Shown: positions 52,171 to 62,950, numbered from the stretch's first letter. The stretch is DNA of 64,000 bases from Microbacterium lemovicicum (GCF_003991875.1 NZ_CP031423.1:1984001-2048000); one strand, 5' to 3'. The notes: generated by a model not told the origin, from the sequence alone. A program made the numbers and translations.

Positions 52171-52737
52171 TCAGGAGGAGCGCAGGAAGTAGCCCATGAT
52201 CGCGGGGTCTCCGATGAGGGCGGAGGTCAGGCAGACGGTGAGCAGCACGAAGGCGAGGACCGCGCCGGTGAGCGGAACCCACCACGTGCGTCTGCTCCGC
52301 CGGAACAGCAGCACGACGACCAGCACGACCGCGAGGTACACGGCGGCGTAGGCGATGGCGCCGATCGTGCTCCACAGCTGACCCTGGGCGTCGTTCGTGA
52401 ACGATCCGTCGATGCCCGCGACGCGCATGAACTCCTGCGCGAACGCGGGGAAGTCGCTCAGCTGGACGGCGGTGACCACGACGTTGACGAGCCCGTACCC
52501 GAGCAGCACGAGCGTCACGATCATGTCCACGCGGCGCCGGACGGCAACGGTCGCCGGGGCGACCGGCGCCGCCGTGCTCGAGGCGGGCTGGGCGCGCTCC
52601 GCCGGCTCCGGGGCCTGACCCGTCTCCAGCGCATACGTCGCGTCGGGCTGTGCGATGCGGGCGCGCTGCTCCTCCGGCGTCGCGTACTGGCCGTACAGGG
52701 GCTGGGGCCGCGCGTCGCCGCGGGGCTGATCGGTCAT
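52171..52737 (-). CDS. Membrane protein, DUF6264-like
   Basis: 188 residues. Polar N-terminus ([18 protein letters not shown]...) then four hydrophobic segments: about 72-92, 122-146, 155-180 and a shorter one. The [15 protein letters not shown] motif is typical of a small Microbacteriaceae membrane family. Function unknown. Its ATG overlaps the ispH stop (ATGA). Confidence 0.75.
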   Translation of the reverse strand: MTDQPRGDARPQPLYGQYATPEEQRARIAQPDATYALETGQAPEPAERAQPASSTAAPVAPATVAVRRRVDMIVTLVLLGYGLVNVVVTAVQLSDFPAFAQEFMRVAGIDGSFTNDAQGQLWSTIGAIAYAAVYLAVVLVVVLLFRRSRRTWWVPLTGAVLAFVLLTVCLTSALIGDPAIMGYFLRSS

Positions 52738-53795
52738 GCCCGGGTCCGCCCACCCAGGGCACGCTCGTCACGCCGACCCGCGGCATCCGAACGCAGCTCC
52801 TTCGGCAGCGAGAACTGGAGGTCCTCCTCGGCGGTGCGCACCTCTTCGACGTCGCCGTAGCCGGCGCCGGCGAGCTCTTCGAGCACCTGCTGCACGAGCA
52901 CCTCGGGCACCGAGGCGCCGCTGGTCACGCCCACCGTGCGCACGCCGTCGAGCCACTCCTGGCGCATCTCGTCGGCGTAGTCGATGCGATAGGCCGCCTT
53001 GGCGCCGTACTCCAGCGCCACCTCGACGAGCCGCACGCTGTTGGAGGAGTTCGCCGACCCGACGACGATCACCAGGTCGGCGTCGGTGGCGACCTTCTTG
53101 ATCGCGACCTGCCGGTTCTGCGTCGCGTAGCAGATGTCGTCCGACGGCGGATCCTGCAGGTCGGGGAAGCGCACGCGGAGGCGGCGCACCGTCTCCATGG
53201 TCTCGTCCACCGACAGCGTGGTCTGAGAGAGCCACACCACGCGAGAGGGATCGCGCACCTCGACGACGTCGGCGTGCTCGGGCGAGTTGACGACGGTCAC
53301 GTGCTCCGGCGCCTCGCCGGCGGTGCCCTCGACCTCTTCGTGTCCCTCATGGCCGATCAGGAGGATCTCGAAGTCGTCGCGGGCGAACCGCACCGCCTCG
53401 CGGTGCACCTTGGTCACGAGCGGGCACGTGGCGTCGATCGCCTGCAGCGAGCGATCCGCCGCAGCGTTCACGACCGCCGGCGAGACGCCGTGCGCGCTGA
53501 AGACGACGTGCGAGCCCTCGGGAACCTCGTCGACCTCGTCGACGAAGATCGCGCCCTTCGCCTCGAGTTCGGACACCACGTGGATGTTGTGCACGATCTG
53601 CTTGCGCACGTAGACGGGTGCGCCGTAGCGCTCCAGCGCCTTCTCCACAGCGACGACGGCGCGGTCGACACCTGCGCAGTATCCGCGGGGCGAGGCCAGC
53701 AGGATCCGCTTGCGTCCTTCGACGGCGTTATCCTTGAGGCGCTCGCGCCGCCGGGGAATGCGGGGAACGGGCATTCGTACGGCCGGTGTGCTCAC
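52734..53795 (-). CDS. ispH: 4-hydroxy-3-methylbut-2-enyl diphosphate reductase
   Basis: 353 residues. Last step of the methylerythritol phosphate pathway, giving IPP and DMAPP. Cluster cysteines in [18 protein letters not shown] and [12 protein letters not shown]; other blocks [30 protein letters not shown] start at 53795, six bases after TAGAAT (53807-53802), leaderless. Its product feeds the cis-prenyl transferase encoded at 62.2-62.9 kb. C-terminal ~30 residues are a polar tail. Confidence 0.95.
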   Translation of the reverse strand: MSTPAVRMPVPRIPRRRERLKDNAVEGRKRILLASPRGYCAGVDRAVVAVEKALERYGAPVYVRKQIVHNIHVVSELEAKGAIFVDEVDEVPEGSHVVFSAHGVSPAVVNAAADRSLQAIDATCPLVTKVHREAVRFARDDFEILLIGHEGHEEVEGTAGEAPEHVTVVNSPEHADVVEVRDPSRVVWLSQTTLSVDETMETVRRLRVRFPDLQDPPSDDICYATQNRQVAIKKVATDADLVIVVGSANSSNSVRLVEVALEYGAKAAYRIDYADEMRQEWLDGVRTVGVTSGASVPEVLVQQVLEELAGAGYGDVEEVRTAEEDLQFSLPKELRSDAAGRRDERALGGRTRA

Positions 53796-53876
53796 CTCTT
53801 GATTCTACCGGGGCGCTCCCGTGCGCCGGCCGAGAGGCGGCTTCCGCGGGCCGCACCGCCCACGACGAGGAGAAGC

Positions 53877-55172
53877 GTGACGACGTTCCAGCCCGACACC
53901 GTGCCGGGGCAGCCGCCTCCGCCCGACTCGGTGCACCCGCGCGATTCCGCTCCCGCCTCCCCCACGTCGGTCTCGCGGCTCAACGACACGATCCGCGGCT
54001 TCATCGAGAAGTGGGGCTCGGTGTGGGTCGAGGGCGAGATCACGTCATGGAACGTGCGCGGCGGCAACGTCTTCGGCCGCCTCAAGGACGGCAGCACCGA
54101 CGCCACCATCTCGTTCCGGCTGTGGTCGAGCACCCGGCAGCGCCTCGCCGACGATCTCGCCGTCGGCGACCACGTCATCGCCTGCGTGAAGGCCGACTAC
54201 TTCCCGCGCAGCGGGGACTTCACCTTCGCCGTCTCGGCCATGCGCCATGTCGGCCTCGGCGATCAGCTCGAGAAGCTCGAGCGCCTGCGTGTGGCGCTCC
54301 GCGCCGAGGGACTGTTCGACCCCGCCCGCAAGCGCACCCTGCCCTTCCTCCCGACGGTGGTCGGCCTCATCACCGGCGAGAAGTCCGACGCCGAGAAGGA
54401 TGTCCGCCGCAACGCGGAGCTGCGCTGGCCGCAGGTGCGCTTCCGCACCGCGTACGCGGCGGTGCAGGGCGACCGCTGCGTGCCCGAGACGATCGGGGCG
54501 CTGAAGGCGCTGGACGCCGACCCCGAGGTCGACGTGATCGTGATCGCCCGCGGCGGCGGCGATCCGCAGACCCTGCTCGGATTCAGCGACGAGCGGCTGC
54601 TGCGCGCCGTCGCGGCCGCCTCGACACCGGTCGTGAGCGCGATCGGGCACGAGAACGACCGTCCGCTGCTGGACGACGTGGCCGACCTCCGGGCCTCCAC
54701 GCCGACCGATGCGGCCAAGAGGGTGGTGCCGGATGTCGCGGAGCAGCGCGCGATCGTCGCCCAGCTGCGCTCGCGCCTCACCATGCGCCTCACACAGCGC
54801 GTCTCCACCGATATCGCGCACCTCGAGCAGCTCCGCTCCCGCCCCGCGCTGCGCAACCCCGCAGGCATGCTCGACCAGCGCGCGCAGCAGCTGTGGATGC
54901 AGGTGAGCCGCGGCCGCGACATCATCGGCCGTCGATGGGATGCCGAGACCCGGCGCGCCGCGGAGCTGAGGGCGACGCTCCGTGCCCTCTCCCCCGCCTC
55001 GACCCTGGCCCGTGGGTATGCCATCGCCCACCTGGCCGACGGGGTGATCGTCCGCGACGCCGCCCAGGCTCCCGCCGGGGCGCGCCTCACCGTCACGGTG
55101 GGACGAGGCTCCATCGGCGCCCGGTCGGAGGGCGAGATCGCGGAGGGCGACGGCGCGTCGGGCGACGGATGA
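53877..55172 (+). CDS. xseA: Exodeoxyribonuclease VII large subunit
   Basis: 431 residues. N-terminal OB-fold (WVEGEITSWNVRGGNVFGRLKDG...), catalytic region with ITGEKSDAEKDVRRNAELRWP, RGGGDPQTLLGFSDERLLRAVAAASTPVVSAIGHENDRPLLDDVAD and LADLRASTPTDAA; a long helical C-terminus. GTG with GAGGAGA 4-5 bases upstream. Works with XseB in a complex that degrades single-stranded DNA ends. Divergent from ispH. Confidence 0.95.
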   Translation: MTTFQPDTVPGQPPPPDSVHPRDSAPASPTSVSRLNDTIRGFIEKWGSVWVEGEITSWNVRGGNVFGRLKDGSTDATISFRLWSSTRQRLADDLAVGDHVIACVKADYFPRSGDFTFAVSAMRHVGLGDQLEKLERLRVALRAEGLFDPARKRTLPFLPTVVGLITGEKSDAEKDVRRNAELRWPQVRFRTAYAAVQGDRCVPETIGALKALDADPEVDVIVIARGGGDPQTLLGFSDERLLRAVAAASTPVVSAIGHENDRPLLDDVADLRASTPTDAAKRVVPDVAEQRAIVAQLRSRLTMRLTQRVSTDIAHLEQLRSRPALRNPAGMLDQRAQQLWMQVSRGRDIIGRRWDAETRRAAELRATLRALSPASTLARGYAIAHLADGVIVRDAAQAPAGARLTVTVGRGSIGARSEGEIAEGDGASGDG

Positions 55173-55202
55173 GGCCGGCCCGCACCGCATAGACTGGACG
55201 GC

Positions 55203-55436
55203 ATGTCCGCTACGACCGAGGGTGTGTCTCCCGCGTCGTCGCTGTCGTTCGAGCAGGCCCGTGACGAGCTCGTGAGGGTCGTCGCCGAACTCGAGCAGGG
55301 AGCTCCCACGCTGGAGGAGTCCCTCGCCCTGTGGGAGCGCGGCGAAGCGCTCGCGGCACGCTGCGAGGAGTGGCTCGTCGGCGCGAAGCGCCGCCTGGAC
55401 GCGGCGCGCGACGCGGCCGGCGACACGGAGCGATGA
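55203..55436 (+). CDS. xseB: Exodeoxyribonuclease VII small subunit
   Basis: 77 residues. LSFEQARDELVRVVAELEQGAPTLEESLALWERGEALAARCEEWL is the XseB signature. Starts six-seven bases after TAGACT (55190-55195), so it can also be transcribed separately from xseA as a leaderless mRNA. Overlaps the next gene by 4 bases. Confidence 0.95.
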   Translation: MSATTEGVSPASSLSFEQARDELVRVVAELEQGAPTLEESLALWERGEALAARCEEWLVGAKRRLDAARDAAGDTER

Positions 55437-56077
55437 TGGCCCGCCCCCCGCGGATCGTCGCCGAGTTGGGACGCCCCGAGACGCCCGGCGAGCAGGCCGA
55501 CCGCAAGGCCGCGTCCTCCCGCGTCTACCGGTCGAGCCAGACCGCGCGCAACCTCATCGCCGCCCTGCTCATCACGCTGGCCGTGGTGGCCGTGGTGATC
55601 TTCGCCGTTCCGCGCGGCGGCCCGCCGCCGCGGCCCTCCATCGACGTCGCCGCCGTCGCCGCCGACCTCGGGACCAGCCGCGGGCGGGTCGTCATCGCCC
55701 CCGTCGTGCCGGCCGACTGGCGCGTGAACGTCGCCGAGATCGAGGGCGGCGACGTGGAGGCGTGGACCGTCGTCTACGTCCCCGGCGAGGACGCGGGCTA
55801 CCTGCGCGTCGCGCAGGGCTTCGACGCCGACGCGGGCTGGCCGGGGCGCACGCTCACCGGCGGTCGTCCCGACGGGACCGTCGAGTACGGCGGCGTCACG
55901 TGGGACCGCTATCGCTTCGACGACTCCGGCGCGTCGGGCAACGTGACCTCCGCCGTCAGCGTGCAGGCCGGCCCCGACATCGTGCTGATCTACGGCGCCA
56001 CCGACGACGCCTCCCTGGCCACGGCCGCGGAGGGCGTCGCCGACGAGGTGCGCAGGCTGCAGGACGGGACGAGATGA
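55433..56077 (+). CDS. DUF4245 membrane-anchored protein
   Basis: 214 residues. Basic N-terminus, one transmembrane helix (about 40-62, NLIAALLITLAVVAVVIFAVP), then an extracytoplasmic domain (ADWRVNVAEIE..., VEAWTVVYVPGEDAGYLRVAQGFDA, GVTWDRYRFDD). This is the DUF4245 layout of actinobacteria. Function unknown. Coupled to both xseB and the carbonic anhydrase by ATGA junctions. Confidence 0.82.
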   Translation: MMARPPRIVAELGRPETPGEQADRKAASSRVYRSSQTARNLIAALLITLAVVAVVIFAVPRGGPPPRPSIDVAAVAADLGTSRGRVVIAPVVPADWRVNVAEIEGGDVEAWTVVYVPGEDAGYLRVAQGFDADAGWPGRTLTGGRPDGTVEYGGVTWDRYRFDDSGASGNVTSAVSVQAGPDIVLIYGATDDASLATAAEGVADEVRRLQDGTR

Positions 56078-56733
56078 CCGACGTCAGGAACACCCCCGCC
56101 GAGGTCTGGGCGGAGATGCAGCGCGGCAACGAGCGCTTCGTGGCCGGAGAGCCGCAGCATCCCCGGCAGGATGCCGAGCGCCGCACCGAGCTCGCGTCGG
56201 GTCAACGACCGGATGCCGCGCTGTTCGGCTGCTCGGACTCCCGTCTCGCGGCCGAGATCATCTTCGACAAGGGACTCGGCGACCTGTTCGTCGTGCGCAA
56301 CGCGGGCCAGGTCATCTCCGACTCCGTCATCGGCAGCCTCGAGTACGCCGTCGCCGTGCTGGAGGTGCCGCTCATCGTGGTGCTCGCCCACGACGCCTGC
56401 GGCGCCGTCGGCGCGGCGATCGAGAGCACGGGCGTCGACGCGCCGACGCTGCCCGCGTACATCTGGCGCCAGATCGCCCCCATCGTCCCGGCCGTCCGCC
56501 GGGTCATCCGCCGCGGCACGGACGAGGGGCGGCCCGCCGACGTGATCGACGCCGACGCGGTCGGTCTCGAGCACCTGCGGGCGACGGTCACGGAGCTGCT
56601 GCGCTCCTCCGAGCTGATCAGCGAGGCCGTGGCCGACGGCCGCGTCGCGATCGTCGGGGCCAACTACCGACTCGGGGAGGGCACCGCCGTCCCCAGCATC
56701 ATCGTGGGCGACGCGAGCGACGCGAACGCCTGA
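56074..56733 (+). CDS. Beta-class carbonic anhydrase
   Basis: 219 residues. Zinc ligands in FGCSDSRL (Cys) and HDACGAVG (His, Cys), plus [10 protein letters not shown]. Interconverts CO2 and bicarbonate. ATG lies within the DUF4245 stop. fumC follows 28 bases downstream with its own ribosome site. Confidence 0.92.
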   Translation: MTDVRNTPAEVWAEMQRGNERFVAGEPQHPRQDAERRTELASGQRPDAALFGCSDSRLAAEIIFDKGLGDLFVVRNAGQVISDSVIGSLEYAVAVLEVPLIVVLAHDACGAVGAAIESTGVDAPTLPAYIWRQIAPIVPAVRRVIRRGTDEGRPADVIDADAVGLEHLRATVTELLRSSELISEAVADGRVAIVGANYRLGEGTAVPSIIVGDASDANA

Positions 56734-56761
56734 ACGCCGTACACACAGGAGGAACGACGAC

Positions 56762-58153
56762 GTGACCGACACCGAGTACCGCATCGAGCACGACACCATG
56801 GGAGAAGTGCGCGTCCCGAAGGACGCGCTCTACGCTGCGCAGACGCAGCGGGCCGTGGAGAACTTCCCGATCTCGGGTGACCCGCTGGATGCCGCGCAGA
56901 TCGTGGCGCTCGCGCGGATCAAGAAGGCCGCCGCCCTCGCCAACAAGGAGCTGGGTACCCTCGACGGCGCCATCGCCGACGCGATCGCCCGTGCCGCCGA
57001 CCGGATCATCGCCGGAGAGTACGCCGATCAGTTCCCGATCGACGTCTATCAGACCGGCTCGGGCACGTCGTCGAACATGAACATGAACGAGGTGCTGGCG
57101 ACCCTCGCCACCCGTGACCTCGGCGCGCCGGTGCACCCGAACGACCACGTCAACGCCTCGCAGTCCTCCAACGACGTCTTCCCCACGTCGGTGCACATCG
57201 CCGTGACGCAGGAGCTCATCGACGACCTCATCCCCGCGCTCGACCACCTCGCCGTGGCGCTGGAGGAGAAGGCTCAGGAATGGTCGTCGGTCGTGAAGTC
57301 CGGACGCACCCACCTCATGGACGCCACCCCCGTCACCCTCGGCCAGGAGTTCGGCGGCTATGCCCGCCAGATGCGCCTCGGCATCGAGCGCGTGCAGTCG
57401 GTGATCCCCCGCGTCGCGGAGGTCCCGCTCGGCGGCACCGCCGTGGGCACCGGCATCAACACCCCCCTCGGCTTCCCGCAGAAGGTGCTCGAGCTCATCG
57501 TGGCCGACACGGAGCTGCCCATCACCGAGGCCAAGGACCACTTCGAGGCTCAGGCGAACCGCGACGGCCTGGTCGAGGCATCCGGAGCCCTCCGCACGAT
57601 CGCCGTCTCGCTCACCAAGATCAACAACGACATCCGCTGGATGGGCTCCGGCCCGAACACGGGGCTCGGCGAGCTGCACATCCCCGACCTGCAGCCCGGG
57701 TCCTCGATCATGCCCGGCAAGGTCAACCCGGTCATCCCCGAGGCGACGCTCATGGTGTGCGCGCGGGTGATCGGCAACGACGCGACCATCGCCTGGGCGG
57801 GCGCCTCGGGCAGCTTCGAGCTGAACGTCGCCATCCCCGTCATGGGCACGGCGCTGCTGGAGTCGATCAGCCTGCTCGCCAACGCGACCCGCCTGCTCGC
57901 CGACAAGACCGTCGCCGGTCTCGAGGCGAACACCGAGCGCTCGGCGCTCGCGGGCATGTCGCCCTCGATCGTCACCCCGCTCAACAAGCTCATCGGCTAC
58001 GAGGCCGCCGCGAAGATCGCCAAGCACTCCGTCGCGAAGGGCATCACCGTGCGCGAGGCGGTCGTCGATCTCGGCTACGTGGACCGCGGAGAGGTCACCG
58101 AGGCGCAGCTCGACGAGAAGCTCGACCTGCTCTCGATGACGCATCCGGGATGA
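56762..58153 (+). CDS. fumC: Fumarate hydratase, class II
   Basis: 463 residues. Signature [11 protein letters not shown], plus [14 protein letters not shown] and [14 protein letters not shown], typical of FumC. Iron-independent, reversible fumarate/malate hydration in the TCA cycle. GTG start with AGGAGG about 8 bases upstream. Reading frame full length. Confidence 0.97.
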   Translation: MTDTEYRIEHDTMGEVRVPKDALYAAQTQRAVENFPISGDPLDAAQIVALARIKKAAALANKELGTLDGAIADAIARAADRIIAGEYADQFPIDVYQTGSGTSSNMNMNEVLATLATRDLGAPVHPNDHVNASQSSNDVFPTSVHIAVTQELIDDLIPALDHLAVALEEKAQEWSSVVKSGRTHLMDATPVTLGQEFGGYARQMRLGIERVQSVIPRVAEVPLGGTAVGTGINTPLGFPQKVLELIVADTELPITEAKDHFEAQANRDGLVEASGALRTIAVSLTKINNDIRWMGSGPNTGLGELHIPDLQPGSSIMPGKVNPVIPEATLMVCARVIGNDATIAWAGASGSFELNVAIPVMGTALLESISLLANATRLLADKTVAGLEANTERSALAGMSPSIVTPLNKLIGYEAAAKIAKHSVAKGITVREAVVDLGYVDRGEVTEAQLDEKLDLLSMTHPG

Positions 58154-58192
58154 TGTCCGTCGCGTAGGGCGTGAAGGGGCGATAATCGAGGT

Positions 58193-59710
58193 GTGACCCG
58201 CACGCCTCGACCTGTTTCGGCGCGCGTCCGCATCCTCGGAGCCATCCTCGCCGTCGCCTGCGTGGGGCTGGCGATCGTGGGCAGCGTGACGTTCGTCGTT
58301 CAGCGCGAGCGCGTGCTGGAGGAGGTCGACGACCGTCTCGACGCACAGGTGGAGATCCTCCAGACCGTCACGCGCACCGACGAATCGACCGAGGTCGCCA
58401 CAGGGACCCCCCTGGCCACGGCCGATCCCGACGCCGACAGCTTCACCACCGTGGCCGACTTCCTCGACGCGGCCATCAGCCGCATCGTCCCGCCGCGCAA
58501 CGAGGCCTCCCTCGCCATCATCGACGGCATCCCGCGCTTCAGCCCGCGCACCCTCACCGGCTTCGACATCTCGGGCGACCAGGCCTTCATCGACCGCGTC
58601 GTGGCCGACACGGCCTCGGCCACGACGCCGGTGCGGGACACGGTCGCCGCCGAGCGCGGCTCGCTGCGCTTCATCGCGATCCCCGTCCAGATCGCCGACG
58701 ATCCCAGCCGCGGCCTCTACGTGCGCGCCATCGACCTCGACACCGAGCTGGAGCCGGTGACGACGTCGATCATCACCTACTCGATCGCCGCCGGCGCGGT
58801 GCTGCTGTCGATCCTCGTCGTGGGCTGGTTCGTGGCCGGTCGGCTGCTCTCGCCGCTGCAGCGGCTGCGCGACACCGCGGACTCCATCACGCTGACCGAT
58901 CTCGGCGCGCGCCTGCCCGCCGAGGGCAACGACGACATCACCGACCTCACCCGCACGGTCAACTCCATGCTCGACCGGCTCGAGGGCTCGGTCGACGTGC
59001 AGCGCCAGCTGCTCGACGACGTGCGGCACGAGCTCAAGACGCCCATCACCATCGTGCGCGGGCACCTGGAGCTGATGGACCCCCACGATGTCGACGATGT
59101 CGCCAGCACGCGCGACCTCGGCATCGCGGAGCTCGATCGCATGACGCGACTCGTCGAGGACATCGACCTCCTCGCTGCCGTCGACGGCGAGGACTACTCG
59201 ATGAAGCAGGTCGACGTCGACGACCTCACCGACCGGGTGGGCGAGCTCGTCGCGGTCATCCCGGCGCACACCTGGTCGGTCCAGCAGCGCGCGCACGGCG
59301 TCGTGCTGGGCGATGAGGACCGACTTCTCCAGGCATGGCTCGCCCTCGCCGACAACGCCTCCAAGTACACGCCGTCCGGCTCCCCCATCGAGATCGGCAG
59401 CGTCACCGACGACGTCGAGGCCCGACTCTGGGTGAAGGATCACGGACCCGGCATCCCACCCGCGGAGCGCCGGCGCATCTTCCGCCGCTTCGACCGCGCG
59501 CAGGGCAAGCGCACGGTGGGCGGATCCGGACTCGGGCTCGCGATCGTCGAGACCATCACCAAGGCGCACGGCGGTCACTGCTCCGTCGGCGACACCCCCG
59601 GGGGCGGCGCGATCTTCACGATCCACGTGCCTCTCGAGCACGTGACGGCCGAGTTCCCCGCGCCGGTGCGCGCGGGCGACGTGGTCCTGCAGCGAGAGGC
59701 GTTCGGATGA
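58193..59710 (+). CDS. Sensor histidine kinase
   Basis: 505 residues: TM1 about 12-32, an extracytoplasmic sensor domain (about 35-185), TM2 about 190-212, HAMP (RLLSPLQRLRDTADSITLTDLGARLP), dimerisation/phosphoacceptor DDVRHELKTPITIVRGHLEL, and ATPase motifs ALADNASKYTPSG and DHGPGIPP...GGSGLGLAIVETI. Signal unknown. GTG start six bases after GATAAT (58181-58186), a near-perfect -10, leaderless. Followed by its response regulator with ATGA overlap. Confidence 0.93.
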   Translation: MTRTPRPVSARVRILGAILAVACVGLAIVGSVTFVVQRERVLEEVDDRLDAQVEILQTVTRTDESTEVATGTPLATADPDADSFTTVADFLDAAISRIVPPRNEASLAIIDGIPRFSPRTLTGFDISGDQAFIDRVVADTASATTPVRDTVAAERGSLRFIAIPVQIADDPSRGLYVRAIDLDTELEPVTTSIITYSIAAGAVLLSILVVGWFVAGRLLSPLQRLRDTADSITLTDLGARLPAEGNDDITDLTRTVNSMLDRLEGSVDVQRQLLDDVRHELKTPITIVRGHLELMDPHDVDDVASTRDLGIAELDRMTRLVEDIDLLAAVDGEDYSMKQVDVDDLTDRVGELVAVIPAHTWSVQQRAHGVVLGDEDRLLQAWLALADNASKYTPSGSPIEIGSVTDDVEARLWVKDHGPGIPPAERRRIFRRFDRAQGKRTVGGSGLGLAIVETITKAHGGHCSVGDTPGGGAIFTIHVPLEHVTAEFPAPVRAGDVVLQREAFG

Positions 59711-60363
59711 CGTTCATACTCATCGCGGAGGACGAGCCGCGCATCGCCTCGTTCGTGCGGAAGGGCCTGGAGAACGCGGGGTACCGCGCGCAGGTCGTGG
59801 AGGACGGCGCCGAGGCGCTGGCAGTCGCTCTGGAGGACGAGGTCGACCTCGTGCTCCTCGATGTGGGCCTGCCGACCATGGACGGCTTCGAGGTGCTGCG
59901 CCGCCTGCGCGGACAGGCCTCCAGCGTGCCGGTCATCATGCTGACGGCACGCTCCAGCACCCGCGACACGGTCGACGGACTGGATGCCGGAGCCAACGAC
60001 TACGTCTCGAAGCCGTTCACGTTCGACGAGCTCCTGGCCCGCGTGCGGTCACGGCTGCGGGAGACGATCGCGAGCCCCAGCATGGCCATCGTGCGCGGCG
60101 ACGTCACCCTGGATGTGCTGGCGCGCCGGGCGACCGTGTCCGGGCGCGAGATCGACCTGTCGGCCCGCGAGTACGCCCTCGCCGAGCAGTTCCTGCGCAA
60201 CCCCGGCCAGGTGCTGAGCCGCGAGCAGCTGCTCAGCCGCGTCTGGGGACTGGACTTCGATCCGGGATCCAACGTCGTGGACGTCTACGTCCGGTACCTT
60301 CGCGGCAAGTTCGGCGCGCATCACATCACCACGGTCCGTGGAGCGGGATACCGCTGGGATTGA
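59707..60363 (+). CDS. OmpR-family response regulator
   Basis: 218 residues. Receiver domain: acidic pair AEDEPR, phospho-Asp in LVLLDVGLPTMDG, Thr in MLTARS and Lys in VSKPFTFDE. Winged-helix DNA-binding domain: LSAREYALAEQFLRNPGQVLSREQLLSRVWG...VDVYVRYLRGKFG...TVRGAGYRW. Cognate partner of the preceding kinase by coupling. Confidence 0.95.
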   Translation: MTFILIAEDEPRIASFVRKGLENAGYRAQVVEDGAEALAVALEDEVDLVLLDVGLPTMDGFEVLRRLRGQASSVPVIMLTARSSTRDTVDGLDAGANDYVSKPFTFDELLARVRSRLRETIASPSMAIVRGDVTLDVLARRATVSGREIDLSAREYALAEQFLRNPGQVLSREQLLSRVWGLDFDPGSNVVDVYVRYLRGKFGAHHITTVRGAGYRWD

Positions 60364-60410
60364 CGGCCGGCCGGCATCCGCTCGTTATGCAGCAGCGCCG
60401 TGCAGGCAGA

Positions 60411-60476
60411 GAAGAGCCCCCGGCGCTGGGGGGGCGTCGGGGGCTGTAGGACTTCAGAGCGGGGGACTCTGAGCCA
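60411..60476 (-). ncRNA. 6C-like small RNA
   Basis: On the minus strand, two neighbouring hairpins carry C-runs in their loops: TCAGAG-TCCCCCG-CTCTGA (60472-60454), and a longer stem AGCCCCCGACGC / GCGCCGGGGGCT with loop CCCCCCA (60445-60415), followed by TCTTCTCT. This is the layout of the actinobacterial 6C RNA motif. It lies after phoH on the same strand and converges with the response regulator gene. The first loop has five Cs, and no promoter is certain, so a bidirectional terminator is the alternative. Confidence 0.65.
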
Positions 60477-60635
60477 TGTCAGTCGCGCAGGTCACGAGGA
60501 CGGGCGACTGCTCTTCATCTGTGTCGGACGACGATGGGGGATCGTCGCCGTGTCTCTATGATCCCAGATCGCCGGCCGCAGACGGGGTTATTGCGATGAG
60601 AATCCCCTCATGCTACGGCTGGCTCTCCGTCGGCC

Positions 60636-61985
60636 TCAGGCGAGCTCGCCCGCCTCCAGCAGCTCGGTCACGAGGGCGGCGATCGCGGAGCGCTCGGAGC
60701 GCATGAGCGTCACGTGCCCGAACAGCTCGTGGTCCTTGAGCGTCTCGATGACCGACGCGATGCCGTCGTGGCGGCCCACCCGGAGGTTGTCGCGCTGCCC
60801 GACGTCGTGGGTGAGCACGACGCGCGAGTTCTGACCGATGCGGCTCAGCACCGTCAGGAGCACGTTGCGCTCGAGCGACTGCGCTTCGTCGACGATCACG
60901 AAGGCATCGTGCAGCGACCGGCCGCGGATGTGCGTGAGCGGCAGCACCTCGAGGAGTCCGCGCGCGAGCACCTCCTCGACGACGTTGCCCGACACCACCG
61001 ATCCGAGCGTGTCGAAGATGGCCTGCCCCCACGGGTTCATCTTCTCGTTCGCGTCGCCGGGGAGGTAGCCGAGCTCCTGGCCGCCGACGGCGAACAGGGG
61101 CCGGAACACGATGATCTTCCGCTGCTGCTGGCGTTCCAGCACCGCCTCGAGTGCGGCGCACAGCGCGAGCGCCGACTTGCCCGTTCCGGCGCGACCGCCG
61201 AGGGACACGATGCCGACCTCCGGGTCGAGGAGGAGGTCGATCGCGATGCGCTGCTCGGCCGAACGGCCGTGCAGGCCGAAGACCTCGCGGTCGCCGCGCA
61301 CGAGCTTGTACGCGCCGTCGCCGGTGACCCGCCCGAGCGCGGAGCCGCGCTCGGAGTGGATGACCAGACCCGTGTTGATCGGCAGCCCGCGCACGTCATC
61401 GCTCATCGCGACGTCGCTCTCGTAGAGGTCGCTGATGTCGTCGCCCGAGACGTCGATCTGGGCGATGCCCGTCCAGCCGGAGTCCACCGCCTGCTCGGCG
61501 AGGTACTCCTCGGCCGTGATGCCGAGAGAGGCGGCCTTCACCCGCATCGGCAGGTCCTTGGAGACGACCGTCACCTCCTGGCCGTCGGAGGCCAGGTGCA
61601 GGGCCACGGCGAGGATGCGGCTGTCGTTGTCGCCGAGGCGCATGCCTGAGGGAAGCACCGACGCGTCGGTGTTGTTCAGCTCGACGCGCAGGGTGCCGCC
61701 CTCCCCCACCGGGACCGGGAAGTCGAGTCGGCCGTGCTCGACGCGCAGCTCGTCGAGGTGACGCAGCGCCTGCCGCGCGAAGTAGCCGATCTCCGGGTCG
61801 TGGCGTTTGCCCTCGAGCTCGGTGATGACAACGACGGGGATGATGACGGAGTGCTCGGCGAAGCGGAAGAACGCCCGCGGATCACTGAGCAGGACGGAGG
61901 TGTCCAGCACGTAGGTGCGGAGGTCCGTGGGGCTGTGGTCCTGGTCGAATCGGTCCTGCTGCTGCTGTGCTGCTCGTGTGGTCAC
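60636..61985 (-). CDS. PIN-domain PhoH-family ATPase
   Basis: 449 residues. N-terminal PIN nuclease domain ([19 protein letters not shown]..., [22 protein letters not shown]) and C-terminal PhoH helicase-like domain with Walker [13 protein letters not shown] and Walker [11 protein letters not shown]. Fusion of this kind (PhoH2) acts as an RNA unwinding ribonuclease in mycobacteria. GTG start at 61985. 60364-60635 downstream holds the 6C-like RNA only. Confidence 0.93.
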   Translation of the reverse strand: MTTRAAQQQQDRFDQDHSPTDLRTYVLDTSVLLSDPRAFFRFAEHSVIIPVVVITELEGKRHDPEIGYFARQALRHLDELRVEHGRLDFPVPVGEGGTLRVELNNTDASVLPSGMRLGDNDSRILAVALHLASDGQEVTVVSKDLPMRVKAASLGITAEEYLAEQAVDSGWTGIAQIDVSGDDISDLYESDVAMSDDVRGLPINTGLVIHSERGSALGRVTGDGAYKLVRGDREVFGLHGRSAEQRIAIDLLLDPEVGIVSLGGRAGTGKSALALCAALEAVLERQQQRKIIVFRPLFAVGGQELGYLPGDANEKMNPWGQAIFDTLGSVVSGNVVEEVLARGLLEVLPLTHIRGRSLHDAFVIVDEAQSLERNVLLTVLSRIGQNSRVVLTHDVGQRDNLRVGRHDGIASVIETLKDHELFGHVTLMRSERSAIAALVTELLEAGELA

Positions 61986-62164
61986 GACCCACTCCCGACC
62001 CGGGATGTCTCCCGGCAGTCACGAGTCGACCTGGGGTCACGAGTCGCGATCCGAACGGCCGACCCGACGGGCGCCTTGCCCGTTGTGATGAACGTACGTC
62101 GAGGCGCCGACACGGGCCACCGCGACACGCTGGCGGCAGGTTACGGCCGTGTGAACGTCCTGGG

Positions 62165-62950
62165 TCAGCTGCCGTAGCGGCGGTGACGCGAACCGAAGTC
62201 GCGGATGGCGCGGAGGAAGTCGACCTCTCGCAGGTCGGGGCCGAGCGCCTCGACGAAGTAGAACTCGGAGTGCGCCGACTGCCACAGCAGGAAGTCGCTG
62301 AGACGCTGCTCGCCGGAGGTGCGGATGACGAGGTCGGGGTCGGCCTGACCGCCGGTGTAGAGGTGCTCGCCGATCTGCTCGGGGGTGAGGCTGGCCGCCA
62401 GCTCCTCGAGCGAGCCGCCGTCGCGGTCGTGCTGGGCGATGATGCTGCGCACCGCGTCGACGATCTCGCTGCGTCCCCCGTAGCCCACGGCGAGGTTCAC
62501 GTGCAGTCCGGTGTGGTCGCGCGTGCGCTCCTGCGCCTCGGCGAGCGAGCGCGCCAGCTCGGGCGGCAGCAGGTCGGCGCGCCCGACGTGCTGCACGCGG
62601 AAGTCGCGGTCGCGCGACAGCTCGTCGGCGAGGTCGGCGATGATCTCGATCAGATCGGACAGCTCGCGCGAGTCGCGCTTGGTGAGGTTGTCGGTCGAGA
62701 GCAGATAGAGCGAGACGACCTCGACACCCACGGCGTCGCACCACTCGAGGAACTCGTGCATCTTGGCCGCCCCGGCGCGGTGTCCGTGCGCGGCGGTCTC
62801 GTACCCGAGCTGGCGCGCCCACCGACGGTTGCCGTCGATCATCATCGCCACGTGATGGGGCACGCCGTCCGGCGAGATGCGCCGGCGCAGGCGATTGATG
62901 TAGAGCCGATAGAGGGGTCCCCTGCCCTCATTCGCCGAGACGCTCGTCAC
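62165..62950 (-). CDS. uppS: Isoprenyl (undecaprenyl-type) diphosphate synthase
   Basis: 261 residues, cis-prenyltransferase: HHVAMMIDGNRRWARQLG with the catalytic Asp, then VSLYLLSTDNLTKR, NLAVGYGGRSEIVDA and DPDLVIRTSGEQRLSDFLLWQSAHSEFYF. Elongates IPP onto an allylic primer to make the lipid carrier for cell-wall sugars. GTG start six bases after TAGGTT (62962-62957), leaderless. The 179 bases between it and phoH (61986-62164) contain no clear gene. Confidence 0.93.
   Translation of the reverse strand: MTSVSANEGRGPLYRLYINRLRRRISPDGVPHHVAMMIDGNRRWARQLGYETAAHGHRAGAAKMHEFLEWCDAVGVEVVSLYLLSTDNLTKRDSRELSDLIEIIADLADELSRDRDFRVQHVGRADLLPPELARSLAEAQERTRDHTGLHVNLAVGYGGRSEIVDAVRSIIAQHDRDGGSLEELAASLTPEQIGEHLYTGGQADPDLVIRTSGEQRLSDFLLWQSAHSEFYFVEALGPDLREVDFLRAIRDFGSRHRRYGS

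Noticed and set aside
56699..59641. 980-codon open frame antisense to fumC and the histidine kinase
   Set aside because: Low-complexity composition, no motifs, and fully covered by well-recognised genes on the other strand.
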